Made by a program: the position numbers and the translations under genes. A model generated the notes under the pieces. That model made no database searches, was not told the DNA's origin, and saw only the letters and a program-made list of their open reading frames with translations. From contig JAMPIQ010000003.1 of NCBI GenBank assembly GCA_024699855.1, positions 4,836,001 through 4,900,000 of the forward strand: 64,000 nt of DNA, read 5' to 3'. The first letter of the stretch is position 1. The number at the start of each line of letters is the position of its first letter. This document shows positions 33,104 through 54,337 of this stretch, one piece after another. The DNA is from Aphelenchoides besseyi. Its lineage: Eukaryota; Nematoda; Chromadorea; Rhabditida; Aphelenchoididae.

Positions 33104-34958
33104 ATGTTGTGGTGGTGGATTGTCTCCACGACAGGAATTATCGTAAGGGGTCCACGTGTCTCATTATCCGATTATCTACTTCAGGTAAATAAATCGGCAT
33201 TTGCGGTCCGATTTCCAAACGAAATCGTCGAGACGCCAATCGTGACTTGCGAACCAGATCGAGTGGTTATTCGTGTAAGTAGCTTTAAATCTAGACAACA
33301 TTCATTTCAATTCAAAAGATTCGCACATCAACTGCTAATCCGTCGACCATTTATGCCGAAGACTTCTATCACTCACCGGGTTGTATGGTACGCGATGAGA
33401 ACACAATTGTTATACGACACGGGGAATGTGGAATGACAACAGAGCACATGGTACTATTTGAGATCAGCAGTCAAATTAATCGCTTTGAATTTTTAGGACA
33501 ATCCAAGTGGTATCATGTATCGAATATGCATTTCCGTTCAAATTCATCCTTTGTTTGTCACCGACTCTGATCGTTCCTACTGTGCTCAATGTGTCTACAT
33601 GGAAAACAGCATCGTTGATGATTTGGAGCAGAACATCGCAATTAGCGAAATCGCACCAAGTGAATTGGAACCTCAGTTCGACGATGCCACAAGCCCTCAG
33701 TGCGCGTATTCAATTCGCAAAGGTTCATTTGATGGACCAGAAGTTCATGCGGCGGTGGTCGGTGAAACCGGTAGTTAATCATTTCAAGTCTTACGAACAT
33801 TCGTTTTCAGTTTTTCATGTTTGGCGATGCGGTGGAAATGGAAATATCGGAATTTTGGGTACATCCACTGACTTGTTTACCTAATTGAACCAAGTAATTT
33901 AGTTCAAAATTGTCATGTCGAAGATTTGCAAGGGAATAAGATCTTGATTATCGACCAAAATGGGTAAACAGAAAAGTTATTGTCGGAGATAGCAAACCAT
34001 TTAGTTGTGGAATCGATTCGACAGTTTTTCGAACTCCTCAATACTCGAATGATCTGCAAACCGCCTTTCTGGTGAGTTGTAGTTGCTTGCAGGCAACTCA
34101 GTTGATTTTAAGGAGTCGAATGTGTTCAAATTCGTGGATAAATCGATGACACGTTTTCGCTGTCAACTTCGTCTTTGTGTTAAGAATCGTGGTGGAGGGT
34201 GTGAACAAGTCACGGTAGGTCTTTTATACATCGTAATGTAAGTAATATTTGTAGCCACCTTCTTCATGTCCAAATTTCGATGAAACGGACGAAGGTGTAC
34301 GTAATCGCGTTGAAGATATCAGTGTACGTTCAAAAAGCGTTGAAAAACAAAACGAAATACCGATTCCAAACGGACCACCGGCTCCTCCTCCAGTTTCCAT
34401 TGCTGCAGCACCAACTCATTCTCGTCAACGACTTACAACCACCGTTAGTCCATTTACTGCTGCTCGATCTTATGGTCTAAGTACCGCGCATGTAGTCGAT
34501 CGTTCATCTCAATCGTCCGCACCAAACCGACCGACAACTCAGCTGTAAGTTTATTTCACAAATTGAAACAATAATTTTTTAGCGGCCCAACAAGAAAACG
34601 ACGTTCCACAACTTTTCATTCATCTAACGGAAGTATTCTTCTTAATCGAACTCAACGAGCAATTTCGATTGGTGGGCAGGAAAACGAGTTGCCAGAGTTA
34701 GATGTCGTTGGCCTTATCAGAGTGCTTGATAACCCCGAGGATCTTCAGTTTCTAGATGACAACTCTGACGATCATCACTCTACTCAAGCGAACGTAGTCA
34801 GTGGTGTCGACGATGAACAACAGAAGTGTATCTCGTCGCAGTTGTATTGGCTATTAGTTGGATCAATCGGTTTACTTGTTGGAGTTCAAATAATAGCCGT
34901 GGTTATGTGTGTAGTTCAACGAACGAAGATGAGTCGTCATCAGAAATGGATGCGTTAA
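33104..34958 (+). CDS. ZP-domain transmembrane (cuticlin-like) protein
   Basis: Nematode cuticlins are secreted as membrane-anchored ZP proteins, cleaved by furin and polymerised into cuticle or apical matrix. Here a hydrophobic start (MLWWWIVSTTGIIV) is followed by a ZP module: TCEPDRVVIRI, YCAQCVYM, then after introns VFHVWRCGG, the second half GCGIDSTVFRTPQYS and RCQLRLCVKNRGGGCE. A Pro/Ser/Thr-rich linker leads to a furin site RKRRS (about 34590), then a membrane helix (LYWLLVGSIGLLVGVQIIAVV) and a short basic tail ending KWMR. About eight small introns. The specific paralog is not assigned. Confidence 0.87.
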
Positions 34959-37410
34959 AATCTGTATGCCATTTAAACTTTTCTTAATATGATATTAATG
35001 TTAAAGAGTAAAGTAAATGGATTTGTGCAAGAACATGGTCATTTTTATTTTCTTACATAGGCTGTAAACTTGTCGACAAGCAGAAAGAAAAACAAACAAG
35101 AAACTTTTTCACCTGAATAGTTTCCTTTGACTTTACGACCGTAGAGAAATGAATGAGCACATGTCCGCGGTTTAACTTGTTGTTACAAGTTTTGTTCCTC
35201 TAAACCTCGGAATAGGGATTGTAGTAGTTGGACAGTTTTTGCAAACGCCCTTGATACCAGATTTACGCATGGAACCATGCAACAAGTGATGACTGAGAAC
35301 CACACCTAATGGTTATCACAAAAGCGGTTTGATTTCTTTCACCATCTGCTTTTCATAGAGAGCGAGCAAAAAGTGTCCAGGCTTTTGCCTTTTCTCCACC
35401 CACTCTCCCGGTTGTTATGACCATGAAATTGACGACAAAACCGATTTGTACGAATTGGTTTCGATAATGGTCGGCGGAGGTCAACTAATTGTAGTTCCCA
35501 ATAGACCGGTGAATTTAGAAACGTTTTGACACGTGAACTCATTACCCACTAATAAGAACCAATTCATGTGTTGAAGCCAAGAACTTTGAAGTCATTTGCC
35601 ATAGAAGTTTTTCACATTTGTAAACAAGCTTTTTTCTTCTTTCAATCTAAAAAACAATTCTCGTTGCTGAGGTCAGAGACAGACGACTTGATCTCGATGT
35701 CCACGCAATGTTTCCATGGAAGTTCTAGAAGCCAAGTGGTCTGACGTCTTTTGCATTTTGATTCGGGAGCAAAACACGCGCCAAAAAAGTGTTTAAGAAT
35801 TTCGGACAGCGGGCGAAGACGTTCGATTCGGAAAATTTTGTTTGTCAACCGAATATCATTGACATTTTTGGCTCTCAAATTCGAAAACATGTTTCTTTTT
35901 CGTGTGCAGATTTGTTATTCCGTGTAACTTTGTCCGGAAACCAATCAATTATGCGCGTTAATTTCCGTGTAAGTTCACTTACCACGCAATATGGACCTCA
36001 AATAAACGTCGGTAATTGGAAGATTGAATTTGCTCGTAATGGAACACATCCGCTTCAGATGATGATTGTTTCCTATGGATCGGAAAGAATTGTTTTTTGA
36101 CTCATTCAGCCATCGAGCGACCGTTCATGAGAATCGTCGGGTAATTGGAATCGTTTATTTCACCGTGACGCAAAGAACCAATTAAAGGAAATTTTTGATG
36201 AGCCTCCTTAACGCAACATCATTTTAATTCACTTTTCGTCTTATCGGTTTTGCGGTTTTTCTTTTCGGGTTCATTGTCTTTTCGACGTGATTCTACGATT
36301 GTTTTCTTTCTTACGTGGACCTTCGAAACGTGTCGTCCGTAGATTTCAACAAACGTGCTCATTTTTTATGTTTACGCTTTTTCGAATTGTCGCTACCGAA
36401 ACGCGCGAAATATTAGTCGACGTCAAACGGAAACACAAAAAAAGTGCGCGACTGTTCGGTTTGCGTTCTCGTTTATCGATCCGTCTGTTAAAGGGCTTCA
36501 AACCAGCGACCTGTCGATTCCTCGAGGCGTGTGCGTCGGGGTTGTGTTGCGTCCAATGTGCTTAAAACTTTTTCGTTTGATGACAACTTTGAACGTCTTT
36601 TGCGCATTCCAAAAAACATCTGGAAATTCTGTGTGTACTTCATGTTTCCATTGAACTTCAACAAGTGATCTCACGTGCTTGTAATTGAAACGTAAGAGGT
36701 GAATTCGAAGCCTCTTCATTCAGCAATTCATCTTTTACGCACTTAACGAAATGAGATCATGAAGTGAATAGAAGCGCAACTTTTTGAACCTTTTGCTTCT
36801 TCAATCAATCAACGAATACCTTTTCAAACCGAAAGTCGATGAGGTGCGCGGATCACGCGAAGAATCGCTATTTTTGATTTTCACTCATCTTCTTGTTACT
36901 TCACTTTTCAAAAAACAGTCACTTGAACTTCAGAAACTGATTCCCATTTGATTTTGAAATCGATTCGACTGTGCAAACAAGCATTCGATTTCCATTTGTT
37001 TTATTCGTTGATTTACATTCCAACCGATTAGTCGTGGCCTTGAGCCGATTTGTCAATTCGGTTTGATTGCCGTATTTGACATCAAACTGAACATTTGCTT
37101 TTAAACACCGCCCCCGTTTTGCAGTTAATCCACGAGTGTTGTTGTAACGACTTGAATTCTGGTTTTAGACCTTCAAAACGTGGCGTGAAACCGAAACGAG
37201 TGTCTCGTCGTTTAATTTACGCAAATCCTCCATTTAGCATCACGAGCAAGAAGGGACTCGCATGCTGGCTTTGGCAGTGTGACGAGGTGCTCCAGAGGCG
37301 ACCCGTTTGGTTGGTGGCAATCGTGCGAATCCGCTTGTCTCCGCTTGACTCCTATCCTCGCTCATTGTAACAATTTGGGCGACAACAAATTATGAGAACA
37401 CGATCTTCGC
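34959..37410. other. long intergenic region, no gene recognised
   Basis: A plus ORF at 35789-36100 (103 residues, with MRVNFRVSSL and VGNWKIEFARNGTHP) looks somewhat protein-like and could be an exon of an unrecognised gene, but I cannot connect it to others. Other ORFs (36287-36654, 37095-37370) look random. The rest is AT-rich without structure I can name. Confidence 0.45.
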
Positions 37411-38779
37411 ATGTCAGTGATACGATTCAATTGGAAACTTGCGCAACGAATGGCTCAGATTCCGTATTCGTTGATGAATCACAGTAAGAGAGGCACCGGT
37501 GGCTTGTGCACAACCGGAGCATTTGTCAACCGTAGATTCTGTTCTTTACTTCTCACGTTTTTGCTTTTCGTCACTATATTCTTTGTTTTCGATTGGGGTA
37601 TGAGCAAAATGAACGATACGACGATTATTGTAAGTTTCTTCGAACATCTCGTTAATTATAATGTTTAGATCATAACTCCAACTCATCAACGACCTGAACG
37701 TTTGGCAGATATGACAAGATTTGCTCAAACGCTCATGCATATTCGCAACATTCATTGGGTAGTTATAGAAGATTCAAACGTAGGTATACTTCATCTACAA
37801 TTCAGTTAATTTACAAAATGACACATATACGACAATCAATTTGTTTACTCACAATATTTTAAAGTGGACATTGTTTTCATTACTAAGTATTTAGGCGACG
37901 GTACCAGCAGTCGAAAGAATCCTTCAACGATCTCGTATTCCTTATGTTTACTTTTACACAACAACAAAACCGGGATTCCCTCGGAGAGGATGGGTAGGCC
38001 TCGTGGTTTCAGCTGCTGTGCTTATGCAGTTTGTTTAGACACATCGCAACATGGGCCTTGAATACGTTCGAAAAAACTACCGAAACTATCGGCGAAATGC
38101 TGTTGTTTACTTTGCCGATGACGACAATTCATACGATATTCGTCTCTTTGATAGATATATTCGGAACGTGAAAACAATCGGGATTTGGGCGGTTGGTGAG
38201 CGATCGAAAGAGTTGATGTAAACTTTAGCGTTAATCTTTAGGTCTTGCGGGTGGTGCGTTAGTTGAAGCTCCGCACGTGGAAAATGGAACCATTACTAAG
38301 GTTTGTGATTGTGAATTTTCAGTCTTTTTATCTTCATTTCAGTTCGATGTGATGTACGCTCCATCGAGAAAGTAGGTTCTTGACAAATTGCATTAGACTG
38401 GGATCTTCATTTCAACGATCGGTTCTTATCATAATATGATTTAGATTTGCGACCGATATGGCAGGTTTCGCTCTCGGTCTTCCGCTGGTCCTCAACTCGA
38501 ATGCATCTTTTCATCAAGGTATGACGAAAACTACTCGCAAGTTTTGAATTGTCGTTTGCAGGTTGCGTGAAAGTCTCTCCCGAGTCCTGTTTTCTCAGTC
38601 AGTTCAAGTTGGAAAGAAAAGATGCTCAGCCGTTCGGTTACAACGACGATCCCAAAGAGATTTTAGTTTGGCACACGAAAACGAAGAACATCGGAGTTCG
38701 AGGGGTGAGGTTTTTCGAATTGCTGACCGATTGTTTGGATCTTTTCAGACAAATCACGGTTACATAACCGAACGCTAGT
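37411..38779 (+). CDS. GT43 beta-1,3-glucuronyltransferase-like enzyme
   Basis: GT43 enzymes transfer GlcA from UDP-GlcA to galactose in the Golgi, for example in the glycosaminoglycan linker. The protein is type II: a cytosolic basic start, then the anchor FCSLLLTFLLFVTIFFVFDW. The catalytic domain begins ITPTHQRPERLADMTR and continues with IRNIHWVVIEDSN and PRRGW joined across an intron to THRNMGLEYVRKN. It carries the metal/nucleotide motif VVYFADDDNSYD, GGALVEAPHVENG, DMAGFALGLPLVLN and EILVWHTKTKN. Two donor choices near 38704 give slightly different C-termini; I favour the one ending YITER at 38779. The exact acceptor (GlcAT-I or another) cannot be told from sequence alone. Confidence 0.88.
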
Positions 38780-39208
38780 TAGAAGTTCTTCAAATTGAAG
38801 CGGTTTAATATCAGTTGGTGATTACGTTTTCGGGTATTTTATCTCTTTCATTATGCCAATTAATTCAATTAGACAATTGATATCTTAGTTTCTATTTTTC
38901 TATTTCCGCATAACCCTCCCGGTTTGTTTACGAATTGGCGCTATTCATAGTCAGAATTTTATTCATTATGAACAATAAAGTTATTTTGACTTGTGTCAAA
39001 TGGAATGACTATCTTGTACAAACTAATAAGTGACCTTTGACGTCCATGAGCATTTAATTCGAAATAACAAATCCCCGTACCAGTTGCGGCAACACAATAA
39101 ATAAGGAATTAAAAACCGTACGAACAATTTAAACCAAATGTGAATCAGATCATAAAACAAAGAATTCAAAATACCCGCGTGACAATGAACCCGAATCTCA
39201 GTTTCCAC
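38780..39208. other. intergenic tail-to-tail spacer
   Basis: Lies between the 3' ends of the GT43 gene and IRE1; AT-rich 3'UTR-like sequence with AATAAA at about 38972. No gene is seen. Confidence 0.5.
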
Positions 39209-47133
<7,925 letters not shown>

Positions 47134-47480
47134 AATTGTTGACTGTTGGCCAATAGCATTGCCTTAAAATGAATCGAAAGAATCAAATTTGGAACTAAAA
47201 ACAAAAATTTACTCTTACCTTTTAAGGCACCCAAACCAAAACTGCAGTTGGTTAACAGTTGAGAATAAACTCAAAATACTTGACCAGTTACCTGAACTGT
47301 TAGTTCCAAATGTGTACCTTTAGATACCATTAAACGCGTGGCTGTTTTAAGCGACGTATCCGAAGTGCCAATCGACTTATGATATCGATTTGTGAAGAAG
47401 GAACAAAAAATTCTATTCGCCTTTTCACCAAATTGTTGAAATACATTTTTGTTTTTAAGCGAAAACACTTTCGTCTATGA
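47134..47480. promoter_or_regulatory. bidirectional promoter region, IRE1/BRAP
   Basis: 347 bp lie between the divergent starts of IRE1 (47133) and BRAP (47481). An AG at about 47471-47475 could serve trans-splicing for BRAP. No UPR element could be identified with confidence. Confidence 0.45.
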
Positions 47481-49795
47481 ATGCCCCCGTTCATTCCAGT
47501 ACACTTAGTACTTGAACTTCAACGTTCTGCTCCATTTGTCGACATTACAATGGATAACGATGAACCCGAAGGTTAGAACCGATTTTTCTTGTTTAGTCGC
47601 ATATTTTCTTTAGTTTCTCGTCAGCCATCTGACTCGGCACCTGTCATACCACCGACGGTCAAATCGAAACGTCATCTTCCACGTCCATCAGCGGCTCCAG
47701 CAACTCGAATCTCGCCGCCGTTAAGTAATGCTTCAAGACCAACTCAACGACAATGTTTCGGAAATCGAACTTACTCGGAAGTTGTAGTTGAGAGTTTCAT
47801 TAAATCACAAAGGTAATTTGATTTATGTTTCGATAAAATGAGTTTTAGCGAGGAACCGCATTCATCGCGTTCAAATAATCGCAGTCTATCGGTCGCTCCA
47901 TCAACGACCTCATCTCAACCGTCGTCGTCAAAGATGCCGGACATTGCAGCTGTTGGTAAGTCCAACAAATTATTCAGACAACAACAGCAATGAATTACAG
48001 AATCCGATTCGCTGAACTTTTTCTCCGGAAATCCGCTCGTCGAGAAAACTACTGGAATTTTACATTTCTACAAAAACAAGTAAACTGATTTGTATCCAAG
48101 TCTTTTAACATTGAATTTTGTAGGACTCCTGTTGAAATAATGAGCGAAAACTGTTTTACTTTGTGTATGATGGAAGTTCCTGCCTACGTTACTTGCGCCG
48201 AGTTCATCAGGTTCATTTCTCCTGCTGCCGATAAGATTCTGGAATCGAAAGTCATTCGCGACGGTTCACCTAATCAGTACTTTGTGATCATCAAATTCAA
48301 AACGGCCGTAAGTTTGGTTAACTTCAAGCACTCGTTTAAATGCAAGTTCTCAGGGTGATTGCTTCAAATTCTACGAGGAGTTCAATGGAGTCGAATTTAA
48401 CTCGCTGGATTCGGCTCGTTGTGTTTTACTGTTTGTTGAACGTCTGGAAACGGTATTTCACTTGTTTAGCCTTTTTTGAACTTAGTTTTTAGACAACCGA
48501 AGAAAATGGTGGAAGTCTGCCGATTGAAGGCCTCACTGAACTTCCAACATGTGCAGTCTGCTTGGAACGAATGGACGATGGAGTTTTGACAATACTTTGT
48601 AATCATTCGTTTCATTCCGAATGCCTTCAACAATGTGGTCAAGACATAACGTAAGCAATTGTCTTACTTCGAAGACTTCTATTTGTTTAGATGTCCGGTT
48701 TGTCGTTTTCATCAAACTCCGGAGTTGATTCCCGACCAAACGTGCTCGGAATGTGGACGTACATCCGATTTGTGGATGTGTTTGATTTGTGGAAACATTG
48801 GTTGTGGAAGATATGCTGAAGGACACGCATATAAGTAAGTTTGGTTACAATATGGTTCTTTGAAATCAGTTGTAGACATTTCGAAGCCACTTCTCACACG
48901 TTCACATTACGATTGGGCAAAAATATCGTTTGGGATTATGTAGGAGACAACGTGAGTGTTTGCATTAAAAGACCTATTCAACGGATACTTTAGTTTGTGC
49001 ACCGTTTAATTCAAACTTCAACTGATGGCAAAATGGTCGAGTTTCAAGGTTCTGAAGATGACGTAGCGTTTCCGTATTTGAATTAGATAACTTTATGGTT
49101 TTTAGCAAAAAAGTGATGAGAAAATGAATGGCATCCAATTGGAATACAGTTGTTTGTTGAGTAGTCAACTCGAAAACCAACGTTTGTATTTCGAAGAGAA
49201 AATCAAAGAGTTGGACAGTCAATTTCAAACTTTTAAGTTCAATTCTGATGAAAAGGTTTGTTTGTATTTTTGTTGAGTATAATGATAGACTATAAGGTCG
49301 GAAAATTGGAGTCCGAGATTTCAACATTGCGCACTGAATGTGCGGAGTTGAAGTCGAATTTGACGGCCGTTGGATCGGAAAAAGCACAGTTGGAAAAGAA
49401 AGTTCAGAAATCGCAGCAAATTATCAAGAAACTGCAATCCGACTTGGAAGAAGAGCGACAAGTTTCGACTTTAGTGCGTGCAGACAAAGAAACCTTAACA
49501 GCAAAGAATGCGGAATTGGAACGCTTGAGAGTTTCGGTATATTTAAATGATTTGACATAATATTACCTTCAATTTAGGAAATCAAGAACCTTGAAGATCA
49601 AGTTAAGGATTTGATGATGCACTTCGAAGTACAAAACAAACTCTCAGAACAAGTCTCCAATTCGCATATAACTGCTGAGGTCTGTATGTTTTACTGTAAC
49701 ATACTTAATAGTATTCCTAGGAGTTGGAGCAAAGTAGCATGTCCGTAGATACAAAAACACCAACAAAGAAACCAAAACGTCGATTCAACAAATAG
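47481..49795 (+). CDS. BRAP: BRAP (BRCA1-associated protein 2), RING/UBP E3 ligase
   Basis: A cytosolic E3 ubiquitin ligase that modulates Ras-MAPK signalling and can bind nuclear localisation signals. The start [15 protein letters not shown] gives the family N-terminus. After a Ser/Pro-rich linker comes [17 protein letters not shown] and the BRAP2 RRM-like domain ([35 protein letters not shown]). The RING follows ([31 protein letters not shown]), then the ZnF-UBP ([52 protein letters not shown]). The C-terminal third is coiled coil, ending with a basic [11 protein letters not shown]. Introns are about 35-50 nt. AATAAA at about 49822. Confidence 0.93.
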
Positions 49796-49929
49796 TTTTA
49801 TGTATTCTAACGTTTTTGTACAAATAAACTTTTATTGTGATTAGAACACGTTGCTGCAAGAATCTAATGTTTTAGTCTTCTAGTTTATCTAAGCAAGAAA
49901 ACAATTTAAGTTCAACTCTACTGAAGATC
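49796..49929 (+). promoter_or_regulatory. short intercistronic spacer, BRAP to POP1
   Basis: 134 bp with AATAAA at about 49822 and TTTTAG/TTCTAG acceptors at about 49870-49888 ahead of the POP1 ATG. This fits a nematode operon resolved by trans-splicing, but spliced-leader use is not visible in DNA. Confidence 0.4.
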
Positions 49930-52358
49930 ATGGATGCGTTAAACGACGAGAATCCGATTCCACCGCTTATCGATTCGCTGTCTTTGGTCAATAAACGGTT
50001 AAAACAAGTCTGCGATTTGGTTGATGTAAGTTCAACCTAAACACTTCAATTATCTTGAGCGCAGGTTATTCACAATGGCGGTCGAGATCACAATCCAAAA
50101 ACGGTCATTCAACGATTACCACGACATATGCGACGTCGTGCGATGTCTCACAACATCAAACGACTTCCACGGCGAGATCGTCAGTTTGCCGTACGAGTGA
50201 TTTCAAAGTCAAATCACAAGAAAAAAGCTCCTTCGAGATTGCGAAGACGACGACCAAACAATTTGAGAAAAGTAAGTGTTAATCAAGAGTTTATTCATCC
50301 GTATTCTTAGGAATACGCACGTCGGGAATCAGGAGAATTCCGTTGGCTTCAAACTCATGTTTGGCACGCAAAACGTTTCGAAATGACAAACCTTTGGAAC
50401 TTCAAAATTCCACTTCGTTGTTATCAACGAGGAGTACGACCATTGATGCGGAAACTGGATGATGGCGTGGTGATGTTCGATGACTCTTATTGTCGACTCT
50501 TACGATTTCGTTTCTTCACTTCTGGACAAGCAGAAGTGTTTGGACGAAACTACGCAGGAATCAAAAACAACACTTTCCAATCGATTTCGGAGGATCGTGT
50601 TTCAGGTAGTGGAATCCAAGTGTTGTTCACAATCGATCATAATGAGTAAGTTTGTTGCAACGAATGATAACAGTTAAAAGAATCGTAGAAAAGAAAATGG
50701 TCAATCAGAAGTGATTTTGTCGGTTCATCCGCTGTTCTATGACAATCCTTTGAGATTAATCGAAAGATTGTGTGCTTGTCCGATAGAAGAAGTGACATCG
50801 AAAGAAGAAATCAACGTCAAATTAAAAGAAAGGTACAATGACCAACTACCGCTTAAACTGTTTTACGCGAAAGATTGTCAGGTACGTAGAATGACATCAT
50901 TAATCGACTTTTCCAATTTTAGATTACAGACGAAACAAATTTGTTTTCTTTTTTCACATTCTATGGATCGAAGACTATTCAGAAGTTGGGTTTATCGATC
51001 AAATTGCTGGCTAATGATGAAATAGACTATGAAGATTTTCAGTGAGTCTTCTTCTATTATCTCGAATAATGTTGATCTGTAGATCAATCCACAAAAAGTG
51101 GAAAGAGTTTTGCGATTCAAACGGAACATCGACAACGCTACCCAATGGCACGTCGTTCACGTTATTGGCTCGAGATCCTCGATTGTACTCGTCGTTTAGT
51201 CGTTTAGCCATTTCTTCTCTTCTAACAACAACAAGCTTGCCGCCAATTGAAAACCCCGATGAATGGGCTCGAACTCTACAACGATCGTTGTTGTTGTTTG
51301 ATCCTTTTAAACTCAACGAATTTGCTTCTGCATCAATTAGCGAAAAGCGACTAAACGAACTGAAATGCCAACAATTAGCTCCGGTCAAACTCCGCCGCTA
51401 CCGAGTCCCGATTCTTATTTCAATGTGGAATTGGTGTTCAACAAACAAAGTGACCATGTTGTTACCATCGAATGCTTCTCGTCATTTCTTTTTGAATTTC
51501 TATCGTTCAGGATTTCGTGTCGGTTCGATTTCTGATCGTTTTCTTTTGTGCAACGAAATTGCTGACTGCATGTATCCGTTCCATTGGTTTCCATTAACAC
51601 TTCCAAGCAAGTCGTACAGAGTAAGCCGTAAGTTTGTTTCACAAACGTTTTTGATTTTAGTGGAAACGTTATCACAAATTCTCGACTGTTGATTTGAGTG
51701 CTTTTGGTCGCTGGAATCAATTGACTAATTGGACTCATTTGGTGGACAATCCGAAACGACTCGCCAACTTTCAATTGCTACTTGACCGTCCGGATATTGA
51801 AATTGATGGTAATTGGTGTGGTTATAATTACATGATTAAGTTCCTTTAGTTTCTCAATTTCAAAACACCAAAAAAGTCTTGATTCCTGTACGCATAGTTG
51901 TTCAGGGAAAAGGCGATATAACAGACAACGATCTCATCTATGAAGTATTCGACCCTCCAATTTCAACTAAACATGAAGAACAAGATGATTCTGCAAGCAA
52001 AAGCAAAACATTTGGATTGTTTCAAGAGTACAAAACACTTGAGGTTGTGAATGTTTCGAAGATGTTCGACAGAACAACGATACCGAAACGACGCCACAAA
52101 GCTGCTGAAAAGACTACCAGTGAGGAGGATCTGCGGTAATGTGATTGAGACAACAAGCAACAACTCGGTTTTTGCAGTCATATAATTGGTCGTGTTGTTT
52201 ACTCGAGTTCTTCGTTACGACGCGGACGAACCGAAGCACTCGGATTTGTCGACTTGTGTTGCTTTCCGTATCTTCGAAGTACACGCGGCAAAATTTTGCT
52301 GCGAAAACCCAACGGTCAGAAATTCAGTTCAGCCACGGTTCGAATGTTGTTTTGTTGA
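49930..52358 (+). CDS. POP1: POP1, RNase P/MRP protein subunit
   Basis: The largest protein of RNase P and RNase MRP, needed for tRNA 5' maturation and rRNA processing in the nucleus. N-terminal exons lead to the POP1 signature [20 protein letters not shown], a basic stretch ([15 protein letters not shown]), then [14 protein letters not shown] with [14 protein letters not shown]. The middle has the POPLD-like region ([23 protein letters not shown]-type exons, [14 protein letters not shown]). The C-terminus has [13 protein letters not shown] and, after a final intron with [28 protein letters not shown], ending TVRMLFC at 52358. About a dozen small introns. Confidence 0.9.
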
Positions 52359-52462
52359 TTTTTTGTTATAAATTTGTTTATTAAGACGGCATTTACAGTC
52401 AAACAAAAGTGTCGTTGAGATTAAGTACTCAAACTATTAGAAAAAAATGAAATTATTGGAAA

Positions 52463-53666
52463 TTAGAAGACCGAAGCACAGTCGTTTTGAGGAAGAAGAA
52501 CTTCTTGTTCGGCTTGACGTAAAGAACGAATGACATCCAAAGCGTCAGCACGAGCACTACGACGTGATCGTAAGTGATGTTGATCATTTCCAGTTCCGAC
52601 TTTCGAAGTACCACAAAACGTACAAACCAATTTCAATTCTGCGCGAATTTCCTGAGACAAACCGGCCAAATACAAACGTTCCTTAATCGATGGTACGTTA
52701 AAGCGGCTGTGTTGCAAAATCAAACCTCTTTTCGCATCTGATTCCACTTGTTGTAGGCTTCTTGGGCGGCCGGCGAAAGAGCATCGATTGTTTGTTGTCG
52801 TTGTTTCTTGCGCTCTTGCAAACTGGCTTCAAATTCGTTGAATTTTTTGAGCTGAAATTCCGCATCAATTAGAATAACCGTAAAACATCGTTTTGGAGTT
52901 GGCCATAAGCTCTGTCATCTAACGCCTTTAACTCATTGGTTCTCTTTTTCCTGTCGCTTGTGAAGAACGAATAGCGCAGTGGTTTAGCGCCTCGTATTGC
53001 GCTAGTTGTTAAAAGCGGGTCTGAATGATGTTCAAAAACAGTTTATCCCTGTCCGACAAAATCATGGGGAGAAATCAAGCTGACAGCTCGACTTTTCTTT
53101 TATTCACTTACCGCATCACCAGTCAACAACGAGTAGGCCAGCTTCTTAAACTCCGCTTCTTTTTCATCGAGCGAAAGATGGTCGTTGAACCACACATTTT
53201 GAAATTGAGAACGTACGGCCTACAACAATTCATATTGATTATCGCGCATTTAAAGTACCTGATCGGAATCTTTGAGGAATGACGGTCCGCACATTCCTTT
53301 GAAGATCGAAAATCGAACTTCATCTGAAGAAACTGAGTTACGATTAACCTTATATGTTCACTTACCAGGAATCGATTGAATAACTTGACGAGTCGCTTCC
53401 TTTTCTTTATCGCATTCATCGCCGGCTTCGTAGTGAGCCCAAATATCGCGAATTTTCGCTTGAGCATCCAACGGAAGCCGGTGGAAGAATGCAGGTGTTC
53501 CACAAGTGATATGCTAAAAGTATATGAGATCGAAATCTACAATCAAACTCACACGTTGATGCCAAGGTCCCAACGGATCAAACGGATCCTGGGAAACTTG
53601 CGGACCACCACAAGCAACAATAACGGTGGGCAAAATAATAAGAGTGGAAATTGCAAGCAAGCTCAT
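52463..53666 (-). CDS. SXP/RAL-2 family (Ani s 5-like, DUF148) secreted protein
   Basis: Nematode-specific small secreted helical proteins, some parasite allergens, with possible metal binding. A signal peptide (MSLLAISTLIILPTVIVACG) is followed by FFHRLPLDAQAKIRDIW, YEAGDECDKE, VRFSIFKGMCGPSFLKDSDQ and FKKLAYSLLTG. After an intron holding a tRNA-like sequence come TIDALSPAAQEAYNKW and LYLAGLSQEIRAEL. The C-terminal ~50 residues (CTFCGTSKVG onward) extend beyond the usual domain. Exons read on the minus strand with small introns; the 175-nt intron is the longest. Confidence 0.85.
52965..53033 (+). other. tRNA-like sequence in an intron
   Basis: TAGCGCAGTGGTTTAGCGC is a near-perfect tRNA D-arm/A box; GGTCTGAATGA is a weak B box; the ends GAAC/GTTC can pair for four bases. 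The anticodon and T arms are degenerate, so this is probably a tRNA pseudogene or tRNA-derived insert. It lies antisense to the host gene. Confidence 0.45.
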
Positions 53667-53719
53667 TCTGTGCAGTCAACAGATTTCGATGCTTGAATAT
53701 ACCCAAAAGCTCAGTTGTT

Positions 53720-54092
53720 TTATAGTCCCAAGTAAATGTAAGACGATTTAGCAGCTCGTAAACTAATGACAATCTGTCCGGTTTGATTCGTCTTCTTCCG
53801 CGCGCTCGAATCTGATGCGCAAACAACGTCCACTTCCTTTTGTCCATGAGTTGAGGCAGAAATAGGAGATCGCAAGTGATTGGACCAACCAACCGGAAAT
53901 AGACAGTCCAGCAGCTTTTGAAATATGAGGATTAAGAGGTCTCTGATTACCGAGTTGTGGCCAATCGGATCGTAAATATTTGATTGTTGTTGAAAACGTG
54001 CGATTTCGAATAACCGACAAATGAATCTTGATCGCATAAACGAAAGCAATTGAAATCACAAAAACCAATTCAAAGTTACGGTATTCAGTCAT
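53720..54092 (-). CDS. hypothetical small membrane protein
   Basis: Begins MTEYRNFELVFVISIAFVYAI with one clear hydrophobic helix, then IKYLRSDWPQLGNQ, after which a GTAATC donor may end exon 1. Downstream all three frames stay open for some distance, so I cannot choose the second exon or the stop (53720 or 53763). Divergent from CHMP3, 245 bp apart. Family not recognised. Confidence 0.45.
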
Positions 54093-54337
54093 GTCACGTA
54101 AGAAAACGACTTGACATCACGAAACTGATGAGTCATTTCTTTGACGTTGTTTTGAAGGTGCGGCGAGTTTCGTCGTGCGATTTCATTGGTTGGTTTTAGT
54201 TGTTGGATTTAAAGAATCGATTATCACAGACTGTCAAGATCATTTTTCCTTCCAATCGTTTCGTTAGTCATTTTCTGTTTCAGTTCGCTCAAGTCAACTC
54301 TCACCGGCTGATGCGCCATTAACAAACGATGTTCATT

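Noticed and set aside
52965..53033. Functional tRNA gene
   Set aside because: The A box is good, but the B box, T arm and anticodon stem are degenerate.
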